Source of the DNA: Promethearchaeota archaeon | GTDB taxonomy: Archaea > Asgardarchaeota > Lokiarchaeia > Sigyniarchaeales > SOKP01 | Assembly: GCA_030603385.1 (NCBI GenBank) | Contig: JAUVXW010000004.1 | Location: forward strand, 1 to 64,000 | DNA length: 64,000 bases | Reading direction: 5' to 3' | Shown: one piece after another, positions 8,247 through 16,626 of the stretch | Numbering within the stretch: the stretch's first letter is position 1 | Layout: each line of letters begins with the position of its first letter | Position numbers and translations under genes: made by a program | Notes under the pieces: model-generated | Told to the model about the DNA's origin: nothing | Databases searched by the model: none | Seen by the model: the letters and a program-made list of their open reading frames with translations, nothing else

Positions 8247-10082
8247 TTATTCAGTAAATAATATTTCATCATAAGGTTGGCGAAATAATCCGGCTCGTTG
8301 GCGTTTTTGGTCAAAAATATGACCCATCATCCCGATAGACCTCCCCAAAACGAAAAGCCCGTTCAAAGCTTCACTATAAATTACATCTTCAACTTCTTCT
8401 TTTGTATAATCCAAATTTTCTAATAAATCTAAAAACGTAATACCAATACAACCATCAACATTTAGAATAAGGTTATTTCTTTTTGATGTAGTAACCTTTT
8501 CCACTTCTAAAGCGTAGTCTAAGTGAGGATGTTTTGGGAAATTTTTAAGTATAAATTCTTTCAACAAAACGACTCGCATATCAGGATTTTGAACAGATTT
8601 GATTCTATGACCAATTCCAGGAATATTGATTTTAACTACTTGTTTCATATAATTCATAAACTCTACTGGTTTCATTTCTTTCTCCATTGCCTCTCTGAAA
8701 TATTTGGCAGCATCAGATACAGCACCACCAAAGCGAGGCCCAATCGTAAGAATCCCACTTGCTAAAGCGGACATTAAATCTTTTCCTGCTCGAGCAGTAA
8801 TAATCGCATTATGCGCTCCTGAAACAGCAGGACCGTGATCAGCAGTTAATTTGATAACCATTTCAATATATTGCTGGGCAAAATCTGGTAACTCGCGTTT
8901 AAACCAGAGCAATCCAATTACGTAACCAATCGATTTATTCTCTCTTATAATCTTGTCCAATGGGACCTGATTAAATGTAACAATTTCACCTCGATCATCA
9001 CTTATTGATACAACAACATCAGCAGGACGTCTCACTACACCTAATCTTGTGGCATCATTAAAATCTAATGGTACCTTTGGCGGTTCAAAATCTTCGGCTG
9101 GCTTAATTTTCCCTTCTTTTACTAAATTTTCAAATGTTTGCCTAATCATTTTATCTAAATCTTCATAAGAATCGGGAACAATTGCTCCAGCTTCTCTAAG
9201 TGCTTTATTTTTTGCTTCTGCTGTTTCCATATCACTTCCAGCCATAGCTCCGGCGTGGCCAAATTGCAAACCTGCCGGGAGAATACGTGCTCCTGTTCCA
9301 GCAACCCAAATTACTAATGGTTTAGTAATCTTTCCCGCTTTTATAGCATCTATGATAGCATATTCATCCTTTCCGCCAATTTCTCCTAAAGTAACTAGCA
9401 TTTTAATTTTAGGATTAGCTTCATAACGTAATAGATGGTCAATTAATTGAGAACCAGGATATCTGTCTCCTCCAATTGCAATTCCTTCATGAATTCCATC
9501 GGTAGTTTGAGAGATCATGAAGTTCATTTCATTTGATAAACCACCAGATTTAGATACAAATCCTACCGATCCTGGCCTATAAAGTTTGGACAATTCTATA
9601 TTTTCAATAGTTCCAGCGGTATTTCCTATCTTAAAAGCACCAGCTTTAATTCCGCCTACAGTCGCAGGACCAATTATTACTTTATTTCTTTCATTAGCAA
9701 TTTTAATTAAATGCCTAGTTTGTCTTTCTGGCATACCTTCTGCAATAATTGCCACAGTTCGAATTGTCTCAGATTCAAGTGCTTCTTTACTTGTCGGATA
9801 TGAAGATCGAAATGAAGCAAAATTAACCATAACATCAGCCTTAGGATGGTTTTTAATAGCTAACTGCAATGTTTTATACACTGGTACAACAATCTCATTT
9901 GATCCCCAAAATACTTTATGATAGGCAACGGCAGCAGCTTGAGTTGGGCGTATTACTGCCGCAACTGAAGGTTTTTCTCTTTTACAGACAAAATCAAAAT
10001 CTAGCATTCTTTGTATGGCTCTTGCTTGAAAACCATAAATAATAGCCTGAGTGTTTTCATCAAACAAATCGTAATCTTCCAT
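8247..10082 (-). CDS. aclA: ATP-citrate lyase, large subunit (CoA-ligase and citryl-CoA lyase domains)
   Basis: A protein of 611 residues, the usual length for this subunit (AclA in Chlorobium naming, ACLB in plants). Residues about 1-330 form the succinyl-CoA-synthetase-alpha-like part, with the phosphorylated histidine in GLQFGHAGAMAG (about residues 273-284). Residues about 340-611 form the citrate-synthase-like part, including GIGHRIKSVQNPDMR, LDYALEVEKVTTSK and NGLFVLGRSIGMMGH. These segments resemble animal ATP-citrate lyase closely. With the small subunit it cleaves citrate with CoA and ATP into acetyl-CoA and oxaloacetate. The two genes are 18 bases apart on the same strand, so they form an operon. 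In this window the enzyme coexists with a citrate synthase. Confidence 0.93.
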   Translation of the reverse strand: MEDYDLFDENTQAIIYGFQARAIQRMLDFDFVCKREKPSVAAVIRPTQAAAVAYHKVFWGSNEIVVPVYKTLQLAIKNHPKADVMVNFASFRSSYPTSKEALESETIRTVAIIAEGMPERQTRHLIKIANERNKVIIGPATVGGIKAGAFKIGNTAGTIENIELSKLYRPGSVGFVSKSGGLSNEMNFMISQTTDGIHEGIAIGGDRYPGSQLIDHLLRYEANPKIKMLVTLGEIGGKDEYAIIDAIKAGKITKPLVIWVAGTGARILPAGLQFGHAGAMAGSDMETAEAKNKALREAGAIVPDSYEDLDKMIRQTFENLVKEGKIKPAEDFEPPKVPLDFNDATRLGVVRRPADVVVSISDDRGEIVTFNQVPLDKIIRENKSIGYVIGLLWFKRELPDFAQQYIEMVIKLTADHGPAVSGAHNAIITARAGKDLMSALASGILTIGPRFGGAVSDAAKYFREAMEKEMKPVEFMNYMKQVVKINIPGIGHRIKSVQNPDMRVVLLKEFILKNFPKHPHLDYALEVEKVTTSKRNNLILNVDGCIGITFLDLLENLDYTKEEVEDVIYSEALNGLFVLGRSIGMMGHIFDQKRQRAGLFRQPYDEILFTE

Positions 10083-10100
10083 TTTCTAATCTCCTCTTTT

Positions 10101-11393
10101 TTAGGTTTTACCCTCTTCCGCTTTTTTTATTAATTCAACAACTCTGGTCATATGGGTATATCTATCATATACTTCAAATGGAATTCCAGTTTCTTCGCCA
10201 ACCTGTTTCATAAGTTCTAAACCTTGCTTCTCATTAGGACCGCCTCTACGCACGAATATTTTTACATTAGCCTTCTTCAACTTATCAACAGATTTTTTAA
10301 TAGCGCTAACAATTCCCGTAAAAGTAGCCTTCACATCTGTAAAATTAGCAATTCCTCCTCCAATAATAAGATATTTTGGTTTTCCTTGAGGATCAGGTTT
10401 TTCTGTTATTATATCTATAATTGTTTGAGCATAGATTTCAGTATGTTCGCGTGAGGGATTACCACTATATTCGCCATAATTCCCCAATTCACTCCCAAAT
10501 CCAAGATCAACTACAGTATCCGTATAAATAACTGAAGCTCCACCTCCTGCAACCATAGTCCATACTCGTCCATCCCTATTTAAGATGGTAAATTTAAGAG
10601 AGGCACCAGTTTTTTCATCTAATTCATGAATCATTGCTTCTTCCTCTGACATTGTTTGACCAAACCCCGCTGGAAATTCTATAGGATTATCTGTGTTACC
10701 CCAAGTATCACCATGCAAAAAAATAGCAGTATCATCCAAACGAGCTTTTACATCTAAAGGAACAATTTCCTTATCTTCGGTAATAGCAAATGGATTAATT
10801 TCAAAGAAAGCAAAATCTTGATCAACGTAAACTTGAAAAAGACCTTTTATAAAAGGAATTAGAACATCTTTATATTCGCCTAAATCTGGCAATTTTCCTT
10901 CTAAGTCAAAAGTATTTATATCCGTTCCAAGGGGAACAGGTACATGAATCACCTTATCCCAATTTTCTTCGACAAAAATGCCACCTTCAAAACTAAAGTG
11001 GATAATATCATTTTCCCTATCAGAAGTAATAGAAACATAATATTCTTTTTCATGAGGGATGAAAGGTTCGATAAGCAGGCGTTTTAACGCACCTCTAATA
11101 TTCCCAATTTCGCACACTCTATCTAAATTATCAACACAAAATTGTTTCATTTCATCACAATTCGCATCAAGTAGAAGTAAATTTGCTTTTCCTCGTTTTC
11201 CAAATAATTGATCAGGTTTAACAACTACTTTTTCTGTTTCTATCCAGGGATTATCCTTAACTAATTGTTCTAAATCAGTATCACATTCAGCAATAGCTAA
11301 TTTATTATGATATTTAAATTCTGCATAGTATTTTGGCAATTCTTTTGCTAAAAGCATTTTAGCATCATATTCATAAATATTTTTTTGAGCCAA
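10101..11393 (-). CDS. aclB: ATP-citrate lyase, small subunit (ATP-grasp)
   Basis: A protein of 430 residues matching the N-terminal third of animal ATP-citrate lyase. VVVKPDQLFGKRGK (about residues 56-69) is the ATP-binding start, FAFFEINPFAIT the metal-binding region, and WTMVAGGGASVIYTDT and ELGNYGEYSGNPS are near-identical to the human enzyme from memory. YLIIGGGIANFTDV and VKIFVRRGGPN complete the citrate/CoA part. It provides the ATP-grasp site, working with the large subunit encoded just downstream. The start is TTG at 11391-11393; a stretch GAGTTAGAG lies before it. The start region lies inside one arm of an 18-bp inverted repeat. Chlorobium-style gene symbols are used; plants use the reverse naming. 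Confidence 0.93.
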   Translation of the reverse strand: MAQKNIYEYDAKMLLAKELPKYYAEFKYHNKLAIAECDTDLEQLVKDNPWIETEKVVVKPDQLFGKRGKANLLLLDANCDEMKQFCVDNLDRVCEIGNIRGALKRLLIEPFIPHEKEYYVSITSDRENDIIHFSFEGGIFVEENWDKVIHVPVPLGTDINTFDLEGKLPDLGEYKDVLIPFIKGLFQVYVDQDFAFFEINPFAITEDKEIVPLDVKARLDDTAIFLHGDTWGNTDNPIEFPAGFGQTMSEEEAMIHELDEKTGASLKFTILNRDGRVWTMVAGGGASVIYTDTVVDLGFGSELGNYGEYSGNPSREHTEIYAQTIIDIITEKPDPQGKPKYLIIGGGIANFTDVKATFTGIVSAIKKSVDKLKKANVKIFVRRGGPNEKQGLELMKQVGEETGIPFEVYDRYTHMTRVVELIKKAEEGKT

Positions 11394-11402
11394 ATTTCTC
11401 TA
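11385..11402 (-). repeat. 18-bp inverted repeat, arm 1 (aclB start)
   Basis: Read on the minus strand this is TAGAGAAATTTGGCTCAA. It spans the start codon of aclB. An identical copy lies on the plus strand at 11563-11580, 160 bases away, in the divergent region before the dihydrolipoyl dehydrogenase gene. Confidence 0.7.
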
Positions 11403-11562
11403 ACTCTTTCTGTGATTATTATAATTTGATTAAAATAATAATTTGTATAGAATCCTTTGTCATATAAATTTTACTTGAGTTATAAACATGGGTAAATTTT
11501 CCCTTAATCTACATATTCAATGTTTCCCTTTAAAAAAAAAGAATAGGAGAACCAGTTTTCAA

Positions 11563-11580
11563 TAGAGAAATTTGGCTCAA
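11563..11580 (+). repeat. 18-bp inverted repeat, arm 2
   Basis: An exact match in opposite orientation to 11385-11402. It lies about 90 bases before the start of the dihydrolipoyl dehydrogenase gene. It may be a shared regulator site for the divergent pair, or a copy of the aclB start made by a local rearrangement. The gap between the arms (11403-11562) has no gene. Confidence 0.65.
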
Positions 11581-11659
11581 TCCTTTTATAATACATAATC
11601 AATTAATTTAAAAGAACAAGATAACAATAATATCCTAATATTTATATTCTAAATAAATT

Positions 11660-11665
11660 GAGGGA
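11660..11665 (+). promoter_or_regulatory. Shine-Dalgarno site deciding an ATT start
   Basis: GAGGGA ends five bases before ATT at 11671. It overlaps an in-frame TGA at 11659-11661, so the reading frame cannot begin further upstream. This places initiation of the dihydrolipoyl dehydrogenase gene on ATT (or less likely ATA at 11668). Confidence 0.65.
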
Positions 11666-11670
11666 TTATA

Positions 11671-13029
11671 ATTCCTGATTATGATTTAATAATTATAGGA
11701 GCAGGTACTTCTGGCTTTCCTTCAGCTAAAATCGCTACAGGATATGGTAAGAAAGTTCTATTATTAGGAGAGGGCGCCTTAGGAGGTAAATGTATAGAAA
11801 ACGGATGTATTCCAGCTAAAGCGATGATTTATGCGGTAAAATTATATAAGCAAGCCATTAATGCAGAAAAATTTGGTGTTATTATAAAACGAGCGAGTTT
11901 AAATTTTAATAAAGTACTCGAATATACAGAAAAACTAGTTCATGATGCTATTCAAGGTAATGAACGTCAACTATCTCAGTTTGATAATATTGATTTAATC
12001 AGGAAGAAGGGTCATTGTGTAAGTGAATCCTCTGTTGAAGTAGGAAATGAAGTCTACACGGCACCAAATATTTTGGTATCTACTGGTACTAAACCTTGGA
12101 TCCCTCCTATTGAAGGAATTAATAACGTAGATTATTTAACACATGAAACAATATTCAATTTAAAGAAACTGCCAAAATCTATCGCTTTTGTTGGCGGAGG
12201 GTTTATCTCTTTAGAATTTGCGAATGTATTTAACATGTTTGGTAGTAAAGTATTTATCATTGATACAAATTCTCGTCCGATCTTCCAAGCAGATGAAACT
12301 ATATCAATCACAATAAAAAAGTATTATGAAGAAGATGGAATTACATTTATTTCTAATTCACGAACCTCAAAAGTTTCTAAATCGTCAGAAAGTATTTTCT
12401 TAGAAACTAATAAGGGGGAAACAATTGAGGTTCAAAAAATGATGTTATCAACTGGTTTTACTGCTAATACGGAAGGACTTAATTTAGAAGCTGCGGGTGT
12501 TGAGACTGATAAAAGGGGTAATATAATTGTGAACGATTATTTGCAGACCACTAAACCAAATATTTACGCTATAGGTGATATTTTAGGGAAAACTCAATTT
12601 ACTCACATGGCACTTCGAGAATCTAAAATAGTGATTCATAATATATTCGAAGAAAATAAGATCCCCGTTAGCTTTGAAAATATTCCTTATGCTGTTTTTA
12701 CAGATCCTCTAATTGGTTCAGTAGGGAAGACAGAACAAGAGTTAAAGGAAACAGGAGTAAACTATAAGGTTGTCCAAACAGAATTCCCTCGTTCTTCAAG
12801 GGGTAATTTAATGAAGCTTAAGCGTGGAATTGTAAAATTACTTTATAATGATAAAGAACAAATTTTAGGTTGTCATATAATTGGAGAACATTCCGATATC
12901 TTGATTCATGAGATAGTACCATTAATACACCTTCCAAATGGGTTGTCGATTTTCAGAAAATTAGTCCATGCTCATCCAACGTTACCAGAATTATTTCGAA
13001 ATCTACAAGAACAATTAGGCTTTTTTTAA
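11671..13029 (+). CDS. lpdA: Dihydrolipoyl dehydrogenase with a non-standard ATT start
   Basis: A flavoprotein of 452 residues if read from ATT at 11671. The first ATG in frame (11824) would cut off the FAD-binding region and the redox disulfide. From ATT the protein opens with PDYDLIIIGAGTSG (FAD GxGxxG) and GGKCIENGCIPAKAM, the CxxxxC active-site disulfide. The NAD-binding motif VGGGFISLEFA follows near residue 180. The C-terminal HAHPTLPE holds the catalytic His-Glu pair of dihydrolipoyl dehydrogenases. It reoxidises protein-bound lipoamide in 2-oxoacid dehydrogenase or glycine cleavage complexes. No E1, E2 or lipoyl protein is in the window. A stop at 11659-11661 and the ribosome-binding site before 11671 define the start. 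A sequencing error is the alternative. Confidence 0.85.
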   Translation: MPDYDLIIIGAGTSGFPSAKIATGYGKKVLLLGEGALGGKCIENGCIPAKAMIYAVKLYKQAINAEKFGVIIKRASLNFNKVLEYTEKLVHDAIQGNERQLSQFDNIDLIRKKGHCVSESSVEVGNEVYTAPNILVSTGTKPWIPPIEGINNVDYLTHETIFNLKKLPKSIAFVGGGFISLEFANVFNMFGSKVFIIDTNSRPIFQADETISITIKKYYEEDGITFISNSRTSKVSKSSESIFLETNKGETIEVQKMMLSTGFTANTEGLNLEAAGVETDKRGNIIVNDYLQTTKPNIYAIGDILGKTQFTHMALRESKIVIHNIFEENKIPVSFENIPYAVFTDPLIGSVGKTEQELKETGVNYKVVQTEFPRSSRGNLMKLKRGIVKLLYNDKEQILGCHIIGEHSDILIHEIVPLIHLPNGLSIFRKLVHAHPTLPELFRNLQEQLGFF

Positions 13030-13126
13030 ATAAATTAAAGTTGAATAAAGCTATTACTAAAATTGTTATTCTTAAATCTAATCTAATATTGTTTTGTTAA
13101 GCCCCTGAATTGGATTGATCGGTAAT

Positions 13127-14098
13127 TCAAACACGTTTTGTTTTATTTTCTTCTACCGGATGTTTTTCTCTATAAGGTTTTGTTGTTTCTCGATAATATG
13201 ATTCTCCATGATTATTTAACAGTTCCCATGCCTGATTTAATTCTGGTGGCATATCTGGTATCCAAAAGCGATCGGGGATTGCTTCCGACGGATTCCACTT
13301 CCTTTTAATTTCAATATCAGCAGTTATAAATCCTTCTCCATCTTCACGCTTCATACGAGCTAGGATTTTCCCGCTTCCATCAACTATTTGGGTCTCTCCT
13401 ACATAATAAGATTTATATTGGAAATCTGGCATAAGTGGCATTTCACCAATAAAATCTCCAGCGTGAGCAGCGTGTATTACATGAACACCTAACATTCGAG
13501 CAAACTTAGCTGGCGTTTCTATCATCATCTCTAAGGTTTTAACTCGAAGTTCGGATGGAGACCCTCCAAGTGGTTGTTCGGGTAATGACCACCAGCATGA
13601 GCCTCCTACTACGATATCTACACGACCCAACATGCGTAAAGCTGTTCGAGATCGTACAAATTCCCAACACAGCACAGCACCAATATTCCCAATCTTAGTT
13701 TCAAGTACACCCTCATCTGTTCCACCAATATAATAGCAATTTTCCCACATCGTCGGTTGATCTTTATCATGGAAATGTAAAGAGCCATCTGGAAAAGCTA
13801 ATACAAAAGTATTGTAACTTTCCTCACCTCTCAGAGCAATAAGCGATCCACCGATAATACCATTATTTTTTTTAGCAAGGATACTAAGTAGTTGAGTTGG
13901 TTCCCCGTTAATAGGTCTAACAACATCTAGCATTTTTGGATGAAAACATACAGCACTTGTAAAAAATTCAGGTAAAATTATCAGTTCAGCACCTTCTTTA
14001 AATGCACTGCTAGCTAACTGCTTTGCAGATTTTAGATTTGCTTTCACACTCCCTAATTCTGCTGTCATTTGGACTGCTGCAACTCTCACTTCTCTCAC
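13127..14098 (-). CDS. Carbon-nitrogen hydrolase (nitrilase/amidase family)
   Basis: A protein of 323 residues with the nitrilase-fold catalytic triad. The glutamate lies in IILPEFFTS (about residue 43), the lysine in the HFHDKDQPTMWEN segment (about residue 112), and the cysteine in GAVLCWEFVRSR (about residue 145). Members hydrolyse amides, nitriles or carbamoyl groups. The region after the cysteine (GGSCWWSLPEQPLGG) is unlike the common omega-amidase or NAD-synthetase forms, so the substrate is open. The start is GTG at 14096-14098, with a second in-frame GTG nine bases on. It is followed on the same strand by nothing close. The SDR gene 29 bases upstream runs the same way, so the two may form an operon. 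Confidence 0.8.
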   Translation of the reverse strand: MREVRVAAVQMTAELGSVKANLKSAKQLASSAFKEGAELIILPEFFTSAVCFHPKMLDVVRPINGEPTQLLSILAKKNNGIIGGSLIALRGEESYNTFVLAFPDGSLHFHDKDQPTMWENCYYIGGTDEGVLETKIGNIGAVLCWEFVRSRTALRMLGRVDIVVGGSCWWSLPEQPLGGSPSELRVKTLEMMIETPAKFARMLGVHVIHAAHAGDFIGEMPLMPDFQYKSYYVGETQIVDGSGKILARMKREDGEGFITADIEIKRKWNPSEAIPDRFWIPDMPPELNQAWELLNNHGESYYRETTKPYREKHPVEENKTKRV

Positions 14099-14127
14099 TT
14101 CGTTTTTAAAATATTATCAATTCTCTA

Positions 14128-14904
14128 TTAAATAGCTAAACCCCCTGTAACATTAAACTCCTGACCTGTAATATAATCAGAAGCGGGGGATGCTAAAAAC
14201 ATTAAAAGATTTGTCACATCTTCAACTGTCCCAATCCTACCCAATGGGATTCTTGTATTCCCTGCTTTCAACATAGTTCTTATAAGGTCTTCTGAATTTA
14301 GATATATGCCCGTAGTATGAATACCAGGTAATATAGTATTTACAGTAATTTTTGGTGCTAGAGCCTTTGCAAATAGTTTTGCCATTGCATTGACACCAAC
14401 TTTTGATATACAATATATTGGGAGTATAGGCGATAATTGTAAGGCGCCCATTGAAGATGTACATATTATTTTTCCCGCAAGAGGCTCAAACTGTTGTTTT
14501 CTCATTTTTTTTATTAAAGCATTCGCAACAAGCCATTGTCCCTTTAAATTTACGTCTAATATTCTATCCCAATCTACTTCCTTTACTCGTGTTATATCCC
14601 TGAGAGAATAATCTGCGATACCTGCATTATTAAATAATATAAAAACATTATCTAATTCTTCAAAGGTTTGTTTTGCCATTGCTTTTACTTGATCAGACTT
14701 TGAAACATCACATATAATGGGCACTACCTTACGACGTGATTTTTCTGCAACTTTTTTAGCAGTTTCTTCTAAAAGTTCTTCATTAATATCTAATAAAACG
14801 AGATCTGCTCCTTTTTCAGCAAGAGCATAGGCTGCACCTCGTCCAAAACCAGAAGCTCCACCAGTGATCAGAGCTCCTTTCCCTTCAAGAAATTTTTCCT
14901 TCAT
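14128..14904 (-). CDS. Short-chain dehydrogenase/reductase
   Basis: A protein of 258 residues with a Rossmann fold. The NAD(P)-binding motif ALITGGASGFGRG is at about residues 11-23. An aspartate ends the second strand (LVLLDINEE), suggesting NAD(H) preference. NNAG (about 93-96), the catalytic Ser in CTSSMGA, and YCISK (Tyr/Lys) follow, and a typical DYITGQEFNVTGG end closes the chain. The substrate is unknown; the neighbouring glycosidases make a sugar or sugar acid possible, while the nitrilase downstream suggests nothing specific. It is divergent from the GH51 gene, with a small palindrome in between. Confidence 0.85.
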   Translation of the reverse strand: MKEKFLEGKGALITGGASGFGRGAAYALAEKGADLVLLDINEELLEETAKKVAEKSRRKVVPIICDVSKSDQVKAMAKQTFEELDNVFILFNNAGIADYSLRDITRVKEVDWDRILDVNLKGQWLVANALIKKMRKQQFEPLAGKIICTSSMGALQLSPILPIYCISKVGVNAMAKLFAKALAPKITVNTILPGIHTTGIYLNSEDLIRTMLKAGNTRIPLGRIGTVEDVTNLLMFLASPASDYITGQEFNVTGGLAI

Positions 14905-14983
14905 TTAAAAACACCTTTTTTAGAATTACATTATTCATATTAGATTTTTTCTTCTAATAAAGGTTAATAATTTGAAGCTTGAT

Positions 14984-14997
14984 TTGGAATTTTCCAA
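14984..14997. promoter_or_regulatory. Palindrome in divergent promoter region (possible operator)
   Basis: TTGGAATTTTCCAA is symmetric except for its two central pairs. It lies between the divergent SDR and GH51 genes, about 80 bases from each start. Position and symmetry suit a regulator site, but no regulator is encoded beside it. Confidence 0.3.
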
Positions 14998-15068
14998 TTA
15001 TGATTTAATAAAAGATAATATTATTATATTATAATATTCAATTTCAGAAGTTTTAGTATTGAATTATT

Positions 15069-16586
15069 ATGGCAAAAATAATAATAGACACAAAAATTGA
15101 AGCATCAGAACAAAAAAAAATCAGCAAACACATTTACGATCATTTTGCTGAGCATTTAGGACGCTGTATTTATGATGGGATATGGGTTGGAGAAGATTCT
15201 TCAATACCTAATACAAATGGAATAAGAAATGATATCGTGCATGCACTGAAAAAAATTAGGATCCCAAATTTACGCTGGCCAGGGGGTTGCTTTGCTGATG
15301 AATATCACTGGAAAGATGGTGTTGGTTCTCGGGAAGATAGACCTAGACGAATAAATACTCACTGGGGTGGCGTTATCGAAAATAATCATTTTGGAACTCA
15401 TGAGTTTCTAGAATTGTGTGAACAACTTGATTGCGAACCTTATATTTGTGGAAACGTAGGCAGTGGAACTATTGAAGAAATGTCTCAATGGATTGAGTAT
15501 ATTACTTTTGAGGGGAATAGTACTATTACAGAACTACGAAAGAAAAACGGGAGAGAAAAACCATGGCGTATAAAATATTGGGGCGTAGGAAATGAGAATT
15601 GGGGCTGCGGGGGACATATGACAGCAGATTATTACTCCGATTTATTTCTACGTTATTCAACTAATTGTAAAAATCTTTCTGGGAGTAAGTTATATAAGGT
15701 AGCTTGTGGTCCTGTAGGAGAATTTCCACTAGACTGGGTACTACAATGGGTTGAGACAGTAATGAAAAAAACTTCAATTGCGACTCTTTTTTCTCCATTA
15801 ATTCATGGTTTATCATTACATTATTACACTCGAGTAGGGGCTCAACCAGCGACAGTAATGAATGAAAAAAGATGGACAGTTGCAATGGAAAGGGCTCTTT
15901 ACATGGATAAACTTCTCTCAGAAATTAATATTATAATGGATAAGTATGACAAATCTAAAAAGATAGAAATAATTGTTGATGAATGGGGTGCTTGGTGGGG
16001 AAATGAAAATAATACCAATCCATGGTTCTTTTATCAACAGAATACTATAGCTAGTGCTTTAATTGCATCCTTACACCTAGATATCTTTCATAAACATTGT
16101 GCACGTGTACACATGGCAAACCTCGCTCAAACTGTAAACGTTTTACAATCAATAGTTCTAACTAAAGAAGAAGAAATGCTTTTGACTCCGACATACCATG
16201 TTTTTGATATGTATAAAGTACATCAAGACAGTATGTTATTACCAATTAAAATTGAATCTGAGAATTACAAACATGGGAGAAGAACCATACCTGTCATTAA
16301 TGGTTCAGCTTCAGTTGATTCTGACAATCAAATGCATATATCATTGAGCAATATTAATCCCAGTCAAGACGTTGATACTGAAATTCAATTTAATGATTTT
16401 AATTTGGAAAATTGCGAATTAACAGCTAAGATCCTTCGAAGTGAGCAATTAAATGCACATAATACTTTTGAAGCACCTGAAACTGTTAAACCTGAAAAAT
16501 ATGTTAAAGAGAACTTTAACATAAGGGGGAGTAATATTTTCTTTAAAATGCCCTCAAAAGCAATTTTGGTCATTCAATTAAAATAA
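15069..16586 (+). CDS. Alpha-L-arabinofuranosidase, glycoside hydrolase family 51
   Basis: A protein of 505 residues, the normal GH51 length. NLRWPGGCFADEYHWKDGVG (about residues 69-88) is the family signature. The acid/base glutamate sits in YWGVGNENWGCGG (about residue 177), and the nucleophile glutamate in IIVDEWGAWW (about residue 304). It removes L-arabinofuranosyl side groups from arabinan, arabinoxylan or their oligosaccharides. There is no signal peptide, so it acts in the cytoplasm on imported fragments. The rhamnosidase gene follows after 40 bases on the same strand, making a two-gene unit. Confidence 0.92.
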   Translation: MAKIIIDTKIEASEQKKISKHIYDHFAEHLGRCIYDGIWVGEDSSIPNTNGIRNDIVHALKKIRIPNLRWPGGCFADEYHWKDGVGSREDRPRRINTHWGGVIENNHFGTHEFLELCEQLDCEPYICGNVGSGTIEEMSQWIEYITFEGNSTITELRKKNGREKPWRIKYWGVGNENWGCGGHMTADYYSDLFLRYSTNCKNLSGSKLYKVACGPVGEFPLDWVLQWVETVMKKTSIATLFSPLIHGLSLHYYTRVGAQPATVMNEKRWTVAMERALYMDKLLSEINIIMDKYDKSKKIEIIVDEWGAWWGNENNTNPWFFYQQNTIASALIASLHLDIFHKHCARVHMANLAQTVNVLQSIVLTKEEEMLLTPTYHVFDMYKVHQDSMLLPIKIESENYKHGRRTIPVINGSASVDSDNQMHISLSNINPSQDVDTEIQFNDFNLENCELTAKILRSEQLNAHNTFEAPETVKPEKYVKENFNIRGSNIFFKMPSKAILVIQLK

Positions 16587-16626
16587 AAATAATAATAAAT
16601 TTATTGATTTTATTTAGGTAATAGTT

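Noticed and set aside
11490-11503. Palindrome GGGTAAATTTTCCC in the acl/lpd gap
   Set aside because: Short, imperfect and AT-rich; such patterns arise often by chance in this composition.
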